NCBI RefSeq assembly: GCF_016592155.1
Contig: NZ_AP024237.1
Span: 2,170,001 to 2,234,000 of the forward strand
Source: Mycobacterium heckeshornense
Lineage (GTDB): Bacteria > Actinomycetota > Actinomycetes > Mycobacteriales > Mycobacteriaceae
Direction of reading: 5' to 3'
DNA length: 64,000 nt
Below are positions 48,652-58,877 of the stretch, piece after piece. A program made the position numbers and the translations under genes. Positions within the stretch are counted from its first letter, which is position 1; every line of letters begins with the position of its first letter. The notes below the pieces were generated by a model. That model worked only from the letters and a program-made list of their open reading frames with translations, had not been told where the DNA came from and searched no databases.

Positions 48652-50671
48652 AAATCCCGCGACCCCAACAGGCGAGCCGGCGAGCGTCGTCGAACAACCA
48701 AGCGACCTCACCGCCGATTGGCTGACCGGCATGCTCGGGGCACCGGTCGCCGGGTTCGGCGTCGAGCGGATCGGCACCGGTCAGATGAGCGCGTGCTACC
48801 GCATCGAACTGACCTACAGCGGCGACAGCCCGGTTGGGCCGCAATCGCTGGTCTTGAAGGTCGCCGCCACCGATCCGGTGAGCCGCCAGACCGGCCTGAC
48901 ACTGGGACTCTACGAGCGCGAAGTGCGCTTCTACCGCGAAATCGCGCCGCGACTGCACGGGCCGCTCGCGCCGTGCTATCACGCCGCGTTCGATGCGTCG
49001 ACCGGCACGTTCGATCTATTGCTCGGCGACGTCAGCCCCGCTGTCGTCGGCGACGAAATCCGGGGCGCCACACCGTCACAAGCCATCGTCGCGGTCACCG
49101 AGTTGGGCCGCCTGCAGGGTCAGCTCCTCGGTGATATCGGCTTGGCCGACGCGGCGTGGCTCAACCGTGATGCCCCCATCAACCAGGCGTTGATGACCCA
49201 GCTTTACACCGGCTTCCTCGACCGTTACGGCGACCGGATTTCACCGGAGCACCGTGACGTGGCCGAGCGGCTGGTCAATGGGTTCGATTCCTACCTCGCC
49301 GGCAACTCGGGTGAGCGCCGCATTGACGGGCTGCTGCACGGCGACTACCGGCTGGACAACTTGTTGTTCGGCACTGCCGGGGCCGATCGGCCGTTGACGG
49401 TGGTGGATTGGCAGACCGTCACCTGGGGTCCGGCATTGACCGACCTCGCGTATTTCGTTGGTTGCGCACTGCCGGTGGCGGATCGGCGGGCGCAGTATGA
49501 CGATCTGCTGCGCGCCTACCACGGCGCACTCGGGCCCGATGCGCCGCTCACGTTGGCCGACGTGTACGAGGGCGTGCGTGGTCAGAGCTTTTTCGGCGTG
49601 ATGATGGCGATCGTCTCAGCGATGTTGGTCGAACGCACCGAGCGCGGTGACGCGCTGTTCATGACCATGCTGCAACGGCATTGCCAGCACGTGCTTGACA
49701 CCGACGCGCTGGTCACGTTGTCGGCGCCGACGCCTACACCGCTAATCCCAGCTCACATAGACGAATTCGTGCACACCGCCACTGACGAACCATTGTGGAG
49801 CGAAAGCTGGTATGGCGATTTCGTCGATGCCGCACAGGGATTCGGCGGCTGGGTGCGCATTGGCTTGATACCCAACCAGCGTACCGCTTGGCTGCACGCA
49901 TTGTTCTGCGGTCCCGACAGCCCGACTGTCGCCGTGGTCGACTTCGACATCCCGTTTCCGGCCGACCCGTGGCGGGTGCGAACCGGCGCCGCCGATCTCA
50001 GCCACGCTGCCATCGACCCGTTGCGAACGTATCGGGTCGCGCTGCAGGCACGAGGCCAGTCCTATACCGACCCGGCCGCCCTGCTGCGTGGCGAACCCGG
50101 TCGCCCTGCGGAGATGGTGGCCAACCTGACATGGACGACTGACGGCACGCCCTACCATTATCGGTTGACCACACGTTACGAGATTCCGTGCACGGTGTCG
50201 GGAAGCGTGACCGTCGACGGCACCGAATACCTTCTCGATGCGGTGCCCGGTCAGCGTGACCACTCGTGGGGCGTGCGCGACTGGTGGGCCATGGACTGGC
50301 TGTGGAGCGCGCTGCATCTTGACGACGGCACGCATCTGCATGGCGTGGACATCCGGATCCCCGGCGCGCCGAAGCTCTGCGTCGGCTACATCCAGCAAAA
50401 AGAAGGCGACGTCGTCGAGCTTCACACGGTGACGAGCCGAGAATCGTTTAATTCCAACGGCTTACCCGTAGCCGCAACCGTGACCATCGAGCCCGGTGAT
50501 ATCGCTGCAACCGCAGCTGTGCGCGGACACGCTCCGTTGTTGTTGGTGGCCGCCGATGGGCGAGTAAGCCGGTTTGTCCGCGCCTGGGTCACGGTAACCA
50601 CAGCCGATGGCCGTCACGGCGCTGGTTGGCTGGAATGGAACCGCACCCTATGGCAGCCAACGCAGACCTGA
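48641..50671 (+). CDS. Aminoglycoside-phosphotransferase-like kinase fused to a CrtC-like beta domain
   Basis: 676 residues. Residues ~15-370 are an APH/ecdysteroid-kinase-like fold with catalytic HGDYRLDNLLF and metal-binding VVDWQTVTWG. Residues ~375-676 look like the lipocalin-type beta domain of CrtC/DUF7064-like proteins (PGQRDHSWGVRDWWAMDWLW). The start is TTG 48641, overlapping lipT by 11 bases; no better upstream start exists. The fusion suggests phosphorylation of a hydrophobic alcohol (isoprenoid or steroid-like), but the substrate is unknown. Confidence 0.8.
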   Translation: MHNENPATPTGEPASVVEQPSDLTADWLTGMLGAPVAGFGVERIGTGQMSACYRIELTYSGDSPVGPQSLVLKVAATDPVSRQTGLTLGLYEREVRFYREIAPRLHGPLAPCYHAAFDASTGTFDLLLGDVSPAVVGDEIRGATPSQAIVAVTELGRLQGQLLGDIGLADAAWLNRDAPINQALMTQLYTGFLDRYGDRISPEHRDVAERLVNGFDSYLAGNSGERRIDGLLHGDYRLDNLLFGTAGADRPLTVVDWQTVTWGPALTDLAYFVGCALPVADRRAQYDDLLRAYHGALGPDAPLTLADVYEGVRGQSFFGVMMAIVSAMLVERTERGDALFMTMLQRHCQHVLDTDALVTLSAPTPTPLIPAHIDEFVHTATDEPLWSESWYGDFVDAAQGFGGWVRIGLIPNQRTAWLHALFCGPDSPTVAVVDFDIPFPADPWRVRTGAADLSHAAIDPLRTYRVALQARGQSYTDPAALLRGEPGRPAEMVANLTWTTDGTPYHYRLTTRYEIPCTVSGSVTVDGTEYLLDAVPGQRDHSWGVRDWWAMDWLWSALHLDDGTHLHGVDIRIPGAPKLCVGYIQQKEGDVVELHTVTSRESFNSNGLPVAATVTIEPGDIAATAAVRGHAPLLLVAADGRVSRFVRAWVTVTTADGRHGAGWLEWNRTLWQPTQT

Positions 50672-51228
50672 GCCAATCGAAGCGTCCAGACCGACGCGGC
50701 CGGAAGCCGGGGCCCATTGTGGTCATGGGTGTGTCCGGCTCAGGCAAGTCCACAGTGGGCGCCGCGCTGGCCCGGCGGCTAGGGGTCCCGTTCGCGGATG
50801 CCGATGCATTGCACCCGCGCGCGAACATCACCAAAATGGCCGCGGGCGAACCGTTGAACGACAAAGACCGGTTCCCGTGGCTGGAGGCAGCCGGGATGTG
50901 GCTTGCCGCTCACCGCGACGGCGCCGTGATGAGCTGTTCGGCGCTGACGCGCAAGTACCGCGACCAGTTGCGGTCACATTGCCCCGACATCGAATTTCTG
51001 CACCTGAGCGGCTCCCCGGAGCTTATCGGTCATCGGCAGGCCGGCAGGGCAGGCCATTTCATGCCGGCCGCGCTGCTGAAGTCGCAGTTCGACACGTTAG
51101 AGCCCCTCGGCCCAGACGAGCGCGGGGTCGCCGTCGATGTCGACCAAAGCGTCGACGCGATCATCGAGACTTTTCTGGCCGCTGCCGCGCCTTCGCGCAC
51201 CGGCGACACCGGGACGCCATGCGGCTAG
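50635..51228 (+). CDS. gntK: Gluconokinase
   Basis: About 197 residues (ATG 50635; ATG 50650 is an alternative). P-loop VVMGVSGSGKSTVGAALARR, FADADALHPRANITKMAAG and the conserved SCSALTRKYRDQLR are the GntK signatures, followed by GHFMPAALLKSQFDTLEPL. It phosphorylates D-gluconate to 6-phosphogluconate. The start overlaps the 3' end of the kinase-like fusion gene, so the two are probably coupled. Confidence 0.93.
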   Translation: MEPHPMAANADLSQSKRPDRRGRKPGPIVVMGVSGSGKSTVGAALARRLGVPFADADALHPRANITKMAAGEPLNDKDRFPWLEAAGMWLAAHRDGAVMSCSALTRKYRDQLRSHCPDIEFLHLSGSPELIGHRQAGRAGHFMPAALLKSQFDTLEPLGPDERGVAVDVDQSVDAIIETFLAAAAPSRTGDTGTPCG

Positions 51229-51266
51229 CATGCGGTGGTATCCCGCGGGTGGGAGGCAACAAAACG

Positions 51267-51659
51267 ATGTACCAGATCGCGGTGGTGGTGACGGCGATCA
51301 CGCACTTCGCCTTCATCTGCTACGTCGTTCTCGGGGGCTTCATCGCACTGCGCTGGCGGCGCACGCTCTGGCTGCACATCGCCGCGGTACTTTGGGGTGC
51401 GGCCAGCGTAGTGGGCCATGTGGGTTGTCCTTTGACCGGGCTGGAACGCTGGGCGCGCCAGCACGCCGGAATGGCGCCGCTGCCGCCGACCGGGTTCATC
51501 GACCACTACATCACCGGGGTGCTCTATCCGGTGAGTTGGGCGAATGCCGTGCAGGCAGCGGTGTTCGCCGTGATCGTCGCGTCGTGGGCGTTATGTGCGT
51601 GGCATGGCCGCCATGTCCCGGCGCGCGCCCGTCGGAAAGCGCCCGATCACGCGCAGTGA
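51267..51659 (+). CDS. DUF2784 membrane protein
   Basis: 130 residues with three to four hydrophobic helices (AVVVTAITHFAFICYVVLGG, WLHIAAVLWGAASVVGHVGC, a C-terminal FAVIVASWALCAW). The motif CPLTGLERW and the conserved His residues are typical of DUF2784. ATG 51267 has GGGAGG upstream, 38 bases after gluconokinase. Function unknown. Confidence 0.88.
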   Translation: MYQIAVVVTAITHFAFICYVVLGGFIALRWRRTLWLHIAAVLWGAASVVGHVGCPLTGLERWARQHAGMAPLPPTGFIDHYITGVLYPVSWANAVQAAVFAVIVASWALCAWHGRHVPARARRKAPDHAQ

Positions 51660-51705
51660 CGACCACCGCCCAATGTGCAATGGCTCGCGTGTCGTGGCGT
51701 TGCGG

Positions 51706-52488
51706 TTAGCGCTTCCGGCGAGCCCTGACCCGCTTACTGGCCGTGTCCGCCAATTCCTCGCCGCGCTCCCGGGCGGTTTCGGCGAACTCGGTGCCGCGCT
51801 CCCGGGCGGTTTCGGCGAACTCGGTGCCGCGCTCCCGGGCGGTTTGGACAAGTTCGGCGCCACGCTTGCGGGCGGCCTCCACCAGGGGGGCGCTCTTCTC
51901 TGCCGCCGCGCTGGCCAGTTCCCGGCCTCGTTCGGCCCCAACCTGCAGACCGTGTCCGATTTTCTCGCCTAAACCCTCAGTGTCCAGCAAGGTTCCGTTG
52001 GACCCGCTGATCGGCAGCGCCGCGGTCACCGCCTCGGAAATGCGGCCTGCCGCCCGCCGACCGCGCCATCCCAAGGAGGGTTTTCCGGCCGTGTCGGCCG
52101 ACGCGATGAGCAATCCGCCCAGCAGGCTCAGGTCGGTCAGGAAGTTCCGCCGCTTCTCGGCTTTGCGCTGCGGATCTGGCTCAGTCCAAAACATATGCGC
52201 GCCAAGGCTCCCCGGGATTACCGTGCCTGCCAGCAGAGCGGACGCGATGCGGGGGAGCTTGCCGGTCGCGAGCAGAACGCCGCCGCCGACCTGGACGGCC
52301 GCGTTGATGCGTGCGAACGTCTCGTCGTCGGAGGGCACCTTGGTACCGATCGGCTCGGGCAGTTTACGCAGACCCGCCGCGGCGGGGCGCGCGGCGTCGA
52401 CGGCCGCGCTCGGGTTTCGCAACGTCTCTACACCTTGGCCGATGAACACCGCTGACAGCAGCGGCCGGGCAATTCTGCGGATCAGCAT
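51706..52488 (-). CDS. DoxX-family membrane protein with 11-residue repeat tail
   Basis: 260 residues. Residues 1-~150 are a DoxX-like four-helix membrane domain (RRIARPLLSAVFIGQGVETL, QVGGGVLLATGKLPRIASAL). The C-terminal ~75 residues divide into seven 11-residue units such as AARKRGAELVQ and TARERGTEFAE, forming a continuous charged amphipathic helix like those of apolipoproteins or LEA proteins, ending in ARRKR. ATG 52488 (MLIRRIARPLL). The tail may lie along the membrane or bind another component; function unknown. Confidence 0.85.
   Translation of the reverse strand: MLIRRIARPLLSAVFIGQGVETLRNPSAAVDAARPAAAGLRKLPEPIGTKVPSDDETFARINAAVQVGGGVLLATGKLPRIASALLAGTVIPGSLGAHMFWTEPDPQRKAEKRRNFLTDLSLLGGLLIASADTAGKPSLGWRGRRAAGRISEAVTAALPISGSNGTLLDTEGLGEKIGHGLQVGAERGRELASAAAEKSAPLVEAARKRGAELVQTARERGTEFAETARERGTEFAETARERGEELADTASKRVRARRKR
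51760..51858 (-). repeat. 33-bp tandem repeats in the DoxX gene
   Basis: The units at 51760-51792 and 51793-51825 are identical; 51826-51858 is diverged. Each encodes one 11-residue repeat (ARERGTEFAET register), indicating recent in-frame duplication. Confidence 0.85.
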
Positions 52489-52550
52489 GGCCGCTGTGTT
52501 CCCGCGTTGACCCGCACGCAAACCGGTGGGCTTGGTTTCGGCTGGCCGTT

Positions 52551-53066
52551 TCAGTGGACTGGCAGCTCATCACTTCCCGAGCGCATCCACAGCGGAAACA
52601 CCACCCACAAACCCGCTAGGGCGACCAGCGCGCAAATGCAGACGATGACCGCAGCAGCACCACCGGCGACGGCGTCGAAGATCACCATGGTTACGCCGGT
52701 GAGCGCGAAGCCTAAGAGCAACAACCCGGTGTAAGCGAAGCGGTGTGCGGTCGACACCAGCGATTTCAGCCTATGCCGGCGAAACAGCAATCGGTGCATC
52801 GCGACCGGGGCGACCAGCAGCACCGTTGAGGCGACCGAGCAGACGACTGTCGCGAGGTACACCGAACGCATCGTCAGGCTCAACGCTCTAAACGGCTCCT
52901 GGAACGGCAACGTCAACAGGAAGCCGGTCAGTAACTGCACACCGGTTTGCACAACGCGCAGCTCTTGCAACAGGCTGGCCCAATTGCGATCCAGCCGTTC
53001 AGTTTCGGTCTCCTTGCGCGCGGCGAAATCCCACTGTTGGTCGCGTTCAGGATGGTCAACGTCCAT
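52551..53066 (-). CDS. DUF6328-type membrane protein
   Basis: 171 residues. A polar N terminus (~1-30, with ETETERLDRNWASLLQELRV) is followed by four hydrophobic segments (TGVQLLTGFLLTLPFQ, VYLATVVCSVASTVLLVAPV, FAYTGLLLLGFALTGVTMV, AAAVIVCICALVALAGLWV). This arrangement is typical of DUF6328 proteins. ATG 53066. Function unknown. It lies 43 bases downstream of the TetR stop, in the same direction, and might be cotranscribed with it. Confidence 0.8.
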   Translation of the reverse strand: MDVDHPERDQQWDFAARKETETERLDRNWASLLQELRVVQTGVQLLTGFLLTLPFQEPFRALSLTMRSVYLATVVCSVASTVLLVAPVAMHRLLFRRHRLKSLVSTAHRFAYTGLLLLGFALTGVTMVIFDAVAGGAAAVIVCICALVALAGLWVVFPLWMRSGSDELPVH

Positions 53067-53109
53067 CCGTGAATCATGCCAGCCGACACGTCGCCACAGG
53101 GCTGCCCGG

Positions 53110-53694
53110 TTATTCCAAAAGCAGTCGGGCCGACTTCTCCAGCCGATCGGCGATCTGCGTGTAGGAGGCGTATCCCATCCCGGCGCGCACCAGCGCGCCC
53201 GCGTACATCAGCTCCAGTGTTTCCACCACGTCGGGATCACAGTCGGGATCCAGCGCGGTGACCAGCCGCTGGTGGATCTCCCGACCGATGCGCAGCCGCA
53301 GCTGCTTGACTTCGGGATCGTTGCCCAGCAAGGCGTTGGTCACCGCGCCGGCCAGCTCGGGTTCGTCGGCGACAAGCAGCGCGATATGCCGCAGCACAGC
53401 GACAACGCGCACAACTGGATCCGGGGAATCGCTGCGGGGCGGCGAGGTCGACGCCAGCCGCCGCCAGAAAACCTCGGCAACGAGATGCTCCTTGGACGAA
53501 AAGTAGGTGTACGCGGTGGCCGAGCCCACCCCGGCCTCGGCGGCCACGCGACGAATGGTCAAGCCGGAGAAGCCTTCTCGGCTGAGCACCTCGATTGCCG
53601 CCCGGCCCAGCCGCTCGACAGTGTCGGCTTGCTTGGCGGTCAGCCGGCGCCTAGTCGACTCCCGAGCCACCGGGTCGGACACGTGTCTGGACAC
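53110..53694 (-). CDS. TetR-family repressor, probable local regulator
   Basis: 194 residues. The TetR HTH is GLTIRRVAAEAGVGSATAYT followed by YFSSKEHL. The C-terminal ligand domain is helical. GTG 53694 is preferred (VSRHVSDPVARESTRRRL). A -10-like TACGTT (53706-53701) lies six bases before it, so the mRNA may be leaderless. The operator-like sequence at 53677-53692 overlaps this start, suggesting autoregulation. The same sequence lies at the promoter of the oppositely placed operon at 57.5 kb. Confidence 0.9.
   Translation of the reverse strand: MSRHVSDPVARESTRRRLTAKQADTVERLGRAAIEVLSREGFSGLTIRRVAAEAGVGSATAYTYFSSKEHLVAEVFWRRLASTSPPRSDSPDPVVRVVAVLRHIALLVADEPELAGAVTNALLGNDPEVKQLRLRIGREIHQRLVTALDPDCDPDVVETLELMYAGALVRAGMGYASYTQIADRLEKSARLLLE
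53677..53692. promoter_or_regulatory. Operator copy 1, tetR/methyltransferase intergenic region
   Basis: GGACACGTGTCTGGAC, containing the 10-bp palindrome GACACGTGTC. It is identical over 16 bases to 57560-57575. It overlaps the tetR start and lies in the -35 region of a possible promoter for the divergent methyltransferase (-10 TAAGAT at 53705-53710). Confidence 0.6.
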
Positions 53695-53744
53695 TACTAC
53701 AACGTAAGATGGGCGGCAACACGCGCCCTTCCCGGAGGATTGCA

Positions 53745-55491
<1,747 letters not shown>

Positions 55492-55505
<14 letters not shown>

Positions 55506-56223
55506 CGGGGTGCACCGGTTTTTTGAAGTACAGCGCGACGCTCTTGCCCAGCAGTGGGTTGAGCAGCGATTCGGCCAGCCGGGTGATCCGGGGTTGCCGG
55601 GTGATGTCCCACACCAGCATCCTGTGATAGGCAGCCACCGCCGGGTGATCCGGCCGAGACAGTCCGACCAGGCATTTCAACCACCAAAACGGTGTGTGCA
55701 ACCCGTGGGCGTAGTGTGCGTGCACGAATTGCATTCCGGCGCCGACGATTTTGGCGCGTAGCTTGCTGGCTCGATAGATCCGTACGTGGCCGCCCTCGTT
55801 GGAGTGGTACTCGTCGGACAGCAGCCAACACACCCTTTCGGGCAACCACCGCGGCACAGTGACCGCCATCGTGCCGCCGACCTTGAGCACGCGTGTCAAT
55901 TCCTTGATGACCACCTCGTCCGCCGGGACATGTTCGAGAATTTCCGATGCGATGACGCAGTCGAAAGTGCCGTCCGAATAGGGCAGTGCCAACGCGTCAC
56001 CGACGACGGTCTCGGCCGCGGCGAACGGCGGTGCCTCGCCGGTTTCGGCCATGGCGCGCAATACCTTGCTGACGTTGTCGAGTTCGGCCGCATCCTGGTC
56101 GAACGCGATCACGCTGGCCCCGCGCCGATACGCCTCAAAACTATGCCGACCGGCGCCGCAACCGACGTCGATGACCGCGCATCCCGGACCGATGCCCAGC
56201 CGGTCGAAATCCACCGTCAACAC
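55492..56223 (-). CDS. UbiE/COQ5-like SAM methyltransferase
   Basis: 243 residues. SAM loop VIDVGCGAGRHSFEAYRRGA, motif II VGDALALPYSDGTFDCVIAS with EILEHVPADE, and LKVGGTMAVTVPRWLPERV. GTG 56223 overlaps the glycosyltransferase stop by 7 bases. The C terminus is basic and hydrophobic (SVALYFKKPVHPVELA). It probably methylates a lipid or glycolipid intermediate; the substrate is unknown. Confidence 0.9.
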
Positions 56224-57488
56224 GGCTCGCCCACCACGTCGGCGACACTGCGGCGCTGAGCTTTTCGGGCGATCGCACGTTCATAGACGGTTACCGTCTG
56301 CGCGGCCACCGATTCCCAGCTGTAGACCTCCAATGCGCGCTTACGACCGGCCGTGCCGAGCCGGTGCCGCTCGCCGGGCGAGGCCAGCAGAGCACCGAGC
56401 ACCCGTATCAGGTCTCCTGTGTCGCCCGGTCGAACCAGCCGGGCGCAAGTGCCATCGGACCCGAGCACCTCCGGCAACGCCCCGGCCCGGCTGGCCACGA
56501 TCGGGGTGCCGCTGGCCATCGCCTCCACTGCGGGAAGCGAGAATCCTTCGTAAAGCGAAGGAATACAAGCAATTTCGGCAGATGCCAACAGGCGAGCCAG
56601 CTCGGCGTCGGAGAGCCCGCTGGAGGTGTGCACGATATCGGAGATGCCGAGCTCGGCGATGAGTTTTTCGGTGGGTCCGTTGGGCTCCAGCTTGGCGACG
56701 AGCTGGACCTCGAGGTCGTGGTCGGCCCGCAGTCTGGCCACCGCGTGCAGCAGATGGCCCACGCCCTTGAGCGGGGTGTCGGCGCTCGCGACGGCGATGA
56801 TGCGGCCCGGGACGCGCGGCTGGTCAGCCGGGGCGAATAGGTCGGTGTCCACGCCCAGCGGCACGACGCACAGCTGGTCGGGGCGCACCCCGAAGTCCAC
56901 GGTGATGTCAGCGGCCGACGACGACGAGACAGTGACCAGGTCGGGGATGCTGCGCGCCACCCGCTGCTGCATCTTCAAAAAGCCGTACCAACGGTGTACC
57001 AACGGCTTCCGCCACCACCGCGCAGCCGCTAACTCCAGCACCCGGTCGCGGGTGATCGGATGATGCACGGTGGCCACCACCGGAAAACCCATCGCCGCAA
57101 TGTCAAGCAGCCCAAACCCCAAGCTCTGGTTGTCATGGACGACGTCGAAGTCGTGCCGCCGGTCGGCGAGCAGTCGGGCGGCGCGCAGGCTGAACGTGCG
57201 CGGCTCGGGGAATCCGGCCGTCCACACGGTGGCCAACTCGAGAAGATCGATTCGGTCGCGGATTTCGCCGGGGCGCGGAATCCGGAAGGGATCGGGTTCC
57301 CGGTACATGTCCAAGCTCGGTACTTTGCGAAGCACTACCCGCGGATCGAGCACGTCGGGATAGGGCTGGCCGGAGAACACCTCGACGTGGTGGCCGAGTT
57401 CGACGAGGCCGCTGCTCAGGTAACGGATATAGACGCCCTGTCCGCCACAGTGTGTTTTGCTGCGGTAGGACAGCAAAGCGATCCGCAT
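56217..57488 (-). CDS. GT4-family glycosyltransferase
   Basis: 423 residues, two Rossmann halves. The N-terminal GGQGVYIRYLSSGLVELGHH is the acceptor-side glycine loop. ATVHHPITRDRVLE and VVPLGVDTDLFAPADQP are conserved, and the donor-binding EX7E is ELARLLASAEIACIPSLYEGFS followed by PAVEAMASGTPIVAS. The ATG at 57488 gives the family start MRIALLSYRSKTHCGGQG. It is the first gene of a three-gene operon with two coupled overlaps. Its promoter carries the TetR operator-like sequence. Confidence 0.93.
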   Translation of the reverse strand: MRIALLSYRSKTHCGGQGVYIRYLSSGLVELGHHVEVFSGQPYPDVLDPRVVLRKVPSLDMYREPDPFRIPRPGEIRDRIDLLELATVWTAGFPEPRTFSLRAARLLADRRHDFDVVHDNQSLGFGLLDIAAMGFPVVATVHHPITRDRVLELAAARWWRKPLVHRWYGFLKMQQRVARSIPDLVTVSSSSAADITVDFGVRPDQLCVVPLGVDTDLFAPADQPRVPGRIIAVASADTPLKGVGHLLHAVARLRADHDLEVQLVAKLEPNGPTEKLIAELGISDIVHTSSGLSDAELARLLASAEIACIPSLYEGFSLPAVEAMASGTPIVASRAGALPEVLGSDGTCARLVRPGDTGDLIRVLGALLASPGERHRLGTAGRKRALEVYSWESVAAQTVTVYERAIARKAQRRSVADVVGEPC

Positions 57489-57559
57489 GCTCACCCGTTC
57501 TGTTATGGCAGTGCTCGCTGGGTCGCCCCCGAAATATCGACGACGTCGGCGAGCTGTCT

Positions 57560-57602
57560 GGACACGTGTCTGGACTATAATTTGACAACCTACGTGATGC
57601 AA
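57560..57602 (-). promoter_or_regulatory. Promoter and operator copy 2 of the GT4 operon
   Basis: On the minus strand TTGCAT (57602-57597), a 17-base spacer and TATAGT (57579-57574) form a plausible sigma-A promoter. The operator-like GTCCAGACACGTGTCC begins at the last two bases of the -10 and covers the expected start site. GTCTGGAC occurs twice, 12 bases apart (57556-57563 and 57568-57575). The rest of the 57489-57784 gap shows no gene. Confidence 0.6.
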
Positions 57603-57784
57603 CGCACCTCGTAGAACGTCAAACCGCCCCGATGCTACTGATCGCCCCGGTGCGCGCTTGCCGCGGGTGACGGCACTTGAGGGTGTGACGCAGCTCAAAC
57701 GCAGGATGTGACCGGCGTCATTGCCTAAGCCAGCTACGTTCGTGAAGCCTCACCAAGGTTGTAGCAAGCCCGTTGGAGAGGTGC

Positions 57785-58027
57785 ATGCCAACCGACTCAC
57801 CTGGGGCGGAATTCGCCTACGACCTGACCTTGGACGAGGTCAGGCGGCGCGCTGCGGTGCTCGAGGCGATCGGCGATGACTGGGATCCCGTCCACGCATT
57901 AGCCGAAGAGGAACGGGCCTACGCCCTGCTCTACTCCGGTCTCGACGCCGAGCAGCGGCGGCACTACGACGAGCTCGTCAAGGCTGGGGTGTTGCCGCAC
58001 CGGGCGGTGGACCGTGCTGCCGATTGA
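57785..58027 (+). CDS. Small conserved helical protein, function unknown
   Basis: 80 residues, acidic and helical: FAYDLTLDEVRRRAAVLEAI, then DPVHALAEEERAYALLYSGL and DAEQRRHYDELVKAGVLP. ATG 57785 is preceded by GGAGAGG at good spacing. No family is recognised. It overlaps the following Cys-rich gene by 14 bases, so the two are expressed together, upstream of pncA. Confidence 0.75.
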   Translation: MPTDSPGAEFAYDLTLDEVRRRAAVLEAIGDDWDPVHALAEEERAYALLYSGLDAEQRRHYDELVKAGVLPHRAVDRAAD

Positions 58028-58244
58028 CCCGCACGCCGACACCGGCCGGCGCGCCTGGCTGGCCTGCCCGAACTGCGACCACGGCGCGTCATGCGCCGAG
58101 TGCAGAAGCGGTCGCAACTGCCACACCCACTGGCAATACCTGATCGGTAACGAGGCCGCGGTGCTGCACTTGCAGTGCCCGAGCTGTGCACACTTCTGGT
58201 CGGTGGACACCCGCCCGGGGCGCGGCTGCCGCACCGCCGCCTGA
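58014..58244 (+). CDS. Small zinc-ribbon-like protein (Rv2044c-like)
   Basis: 76 residues with seven Cys, mostly in pairs (ACPNCDHGASCAECRSGRNC and LQCPSCAHFWSVD) and His residues, suggesting one or two zinc sites. GTG 58014 lies within the end of the preceding gene (14-base overlap). The position directly before pncA matches Rv2044c. Function unknown. Confidence 0.8.
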   Translation: MLPIDPHADTGRRAWLACPNCDHGASCAECRSGRNCHTHWQYLIGNEAAVLHLQCPSCAHFWSVDTRPGRGCRTAA

Positions 58245-58283
58245 GCGCAAGTCGTGTTCGTCCACCGGGGATACGGTGGAATT

Positions 58284-58835
58284 ATGCGGGCGTTGATCAT
58301 CGTCGACGTACAAAACGACTTCTGTGAAGGCGGCGCACTCCCGGTGGCTGGCGGCGCGGCCGTCGCCCGCGCCATCAACGACTATCTGACCGCCGCGCCG
58401 GGCTACCACCATGTGGTTGCGACGCAGGACTATCACATTGATCCCGGCGACCACTTTTCCGACCACCCCGACTACGTTTCCTCGTGGCCACCGCACTGCG
58501 TGGCCGGCAGTCCCGGCGCCGACTTCCATCCCGACCTCGATGCCAGCCACATCGAGGCGGTGTTCCGCAAAGGCGCCTACTCGGCGGGGTACAGCGGCTT
58601 CGAAGGCACCGACGAGTCCGGCACGCGGCTGCTCGACTGGCTGCGGCAACACGGCGTCGACCAAGTCGACGTGGTCGGCCTGGCTACCGATCACTGCGTG
58701 CGCTCAACCGCCGAAGACGCCGCCCGCGCCGGGTTGTCGGCCCGCGTGCTGATGGATCTGACCGCGGGGGTGACGCCGGAGTCGACAGCCGCGGCCATCG
58801 CAGAGATGCGCAACGCCGGTGTCACAGTGGCCTGA
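58284..58835 (+). CDS. pncA: PncA, nicotinamidase/pyrazinamidase
   Basis: 183-residue isochorismatase-fold amidase converting nicotinamide to nicotinate; the M. tuberculosis enzyme activates pyrazinamide. Numbering matches that enzyme without gaps to residue 140: the catalytic triad Asp8, Lys96 and Cys138 (ATDHCVR) and the metal ligands Asp49, His51, His57 and His71 are all present. His57 is notable because M. bovis has Asp there. The C terminus is three residues shorter. ATG 58284, 39 bases after the Cys-rich gene. Confidence 0.96.
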   Translation: MRALIIVDVQNDFCEGGALPVAGGAAVARAINDYLTAAPGYHHVVATQDYHIDPGDHFSDHPDYVSSWPPHCVAGSPGADFHPDLDASHIEAVFRKGAYSAGYSGFEGTDESGTRLLDWLRQHGVDQVDVVGLATDHCVRSTAEDAARAGLSARVLMDLTAGVTPESTAAAIAEMRNAGVTVA

Positions 58836-58877
58836 CGCGATTGACGATCGATCAGGGTGCGCTATCGCCGACCCGGG

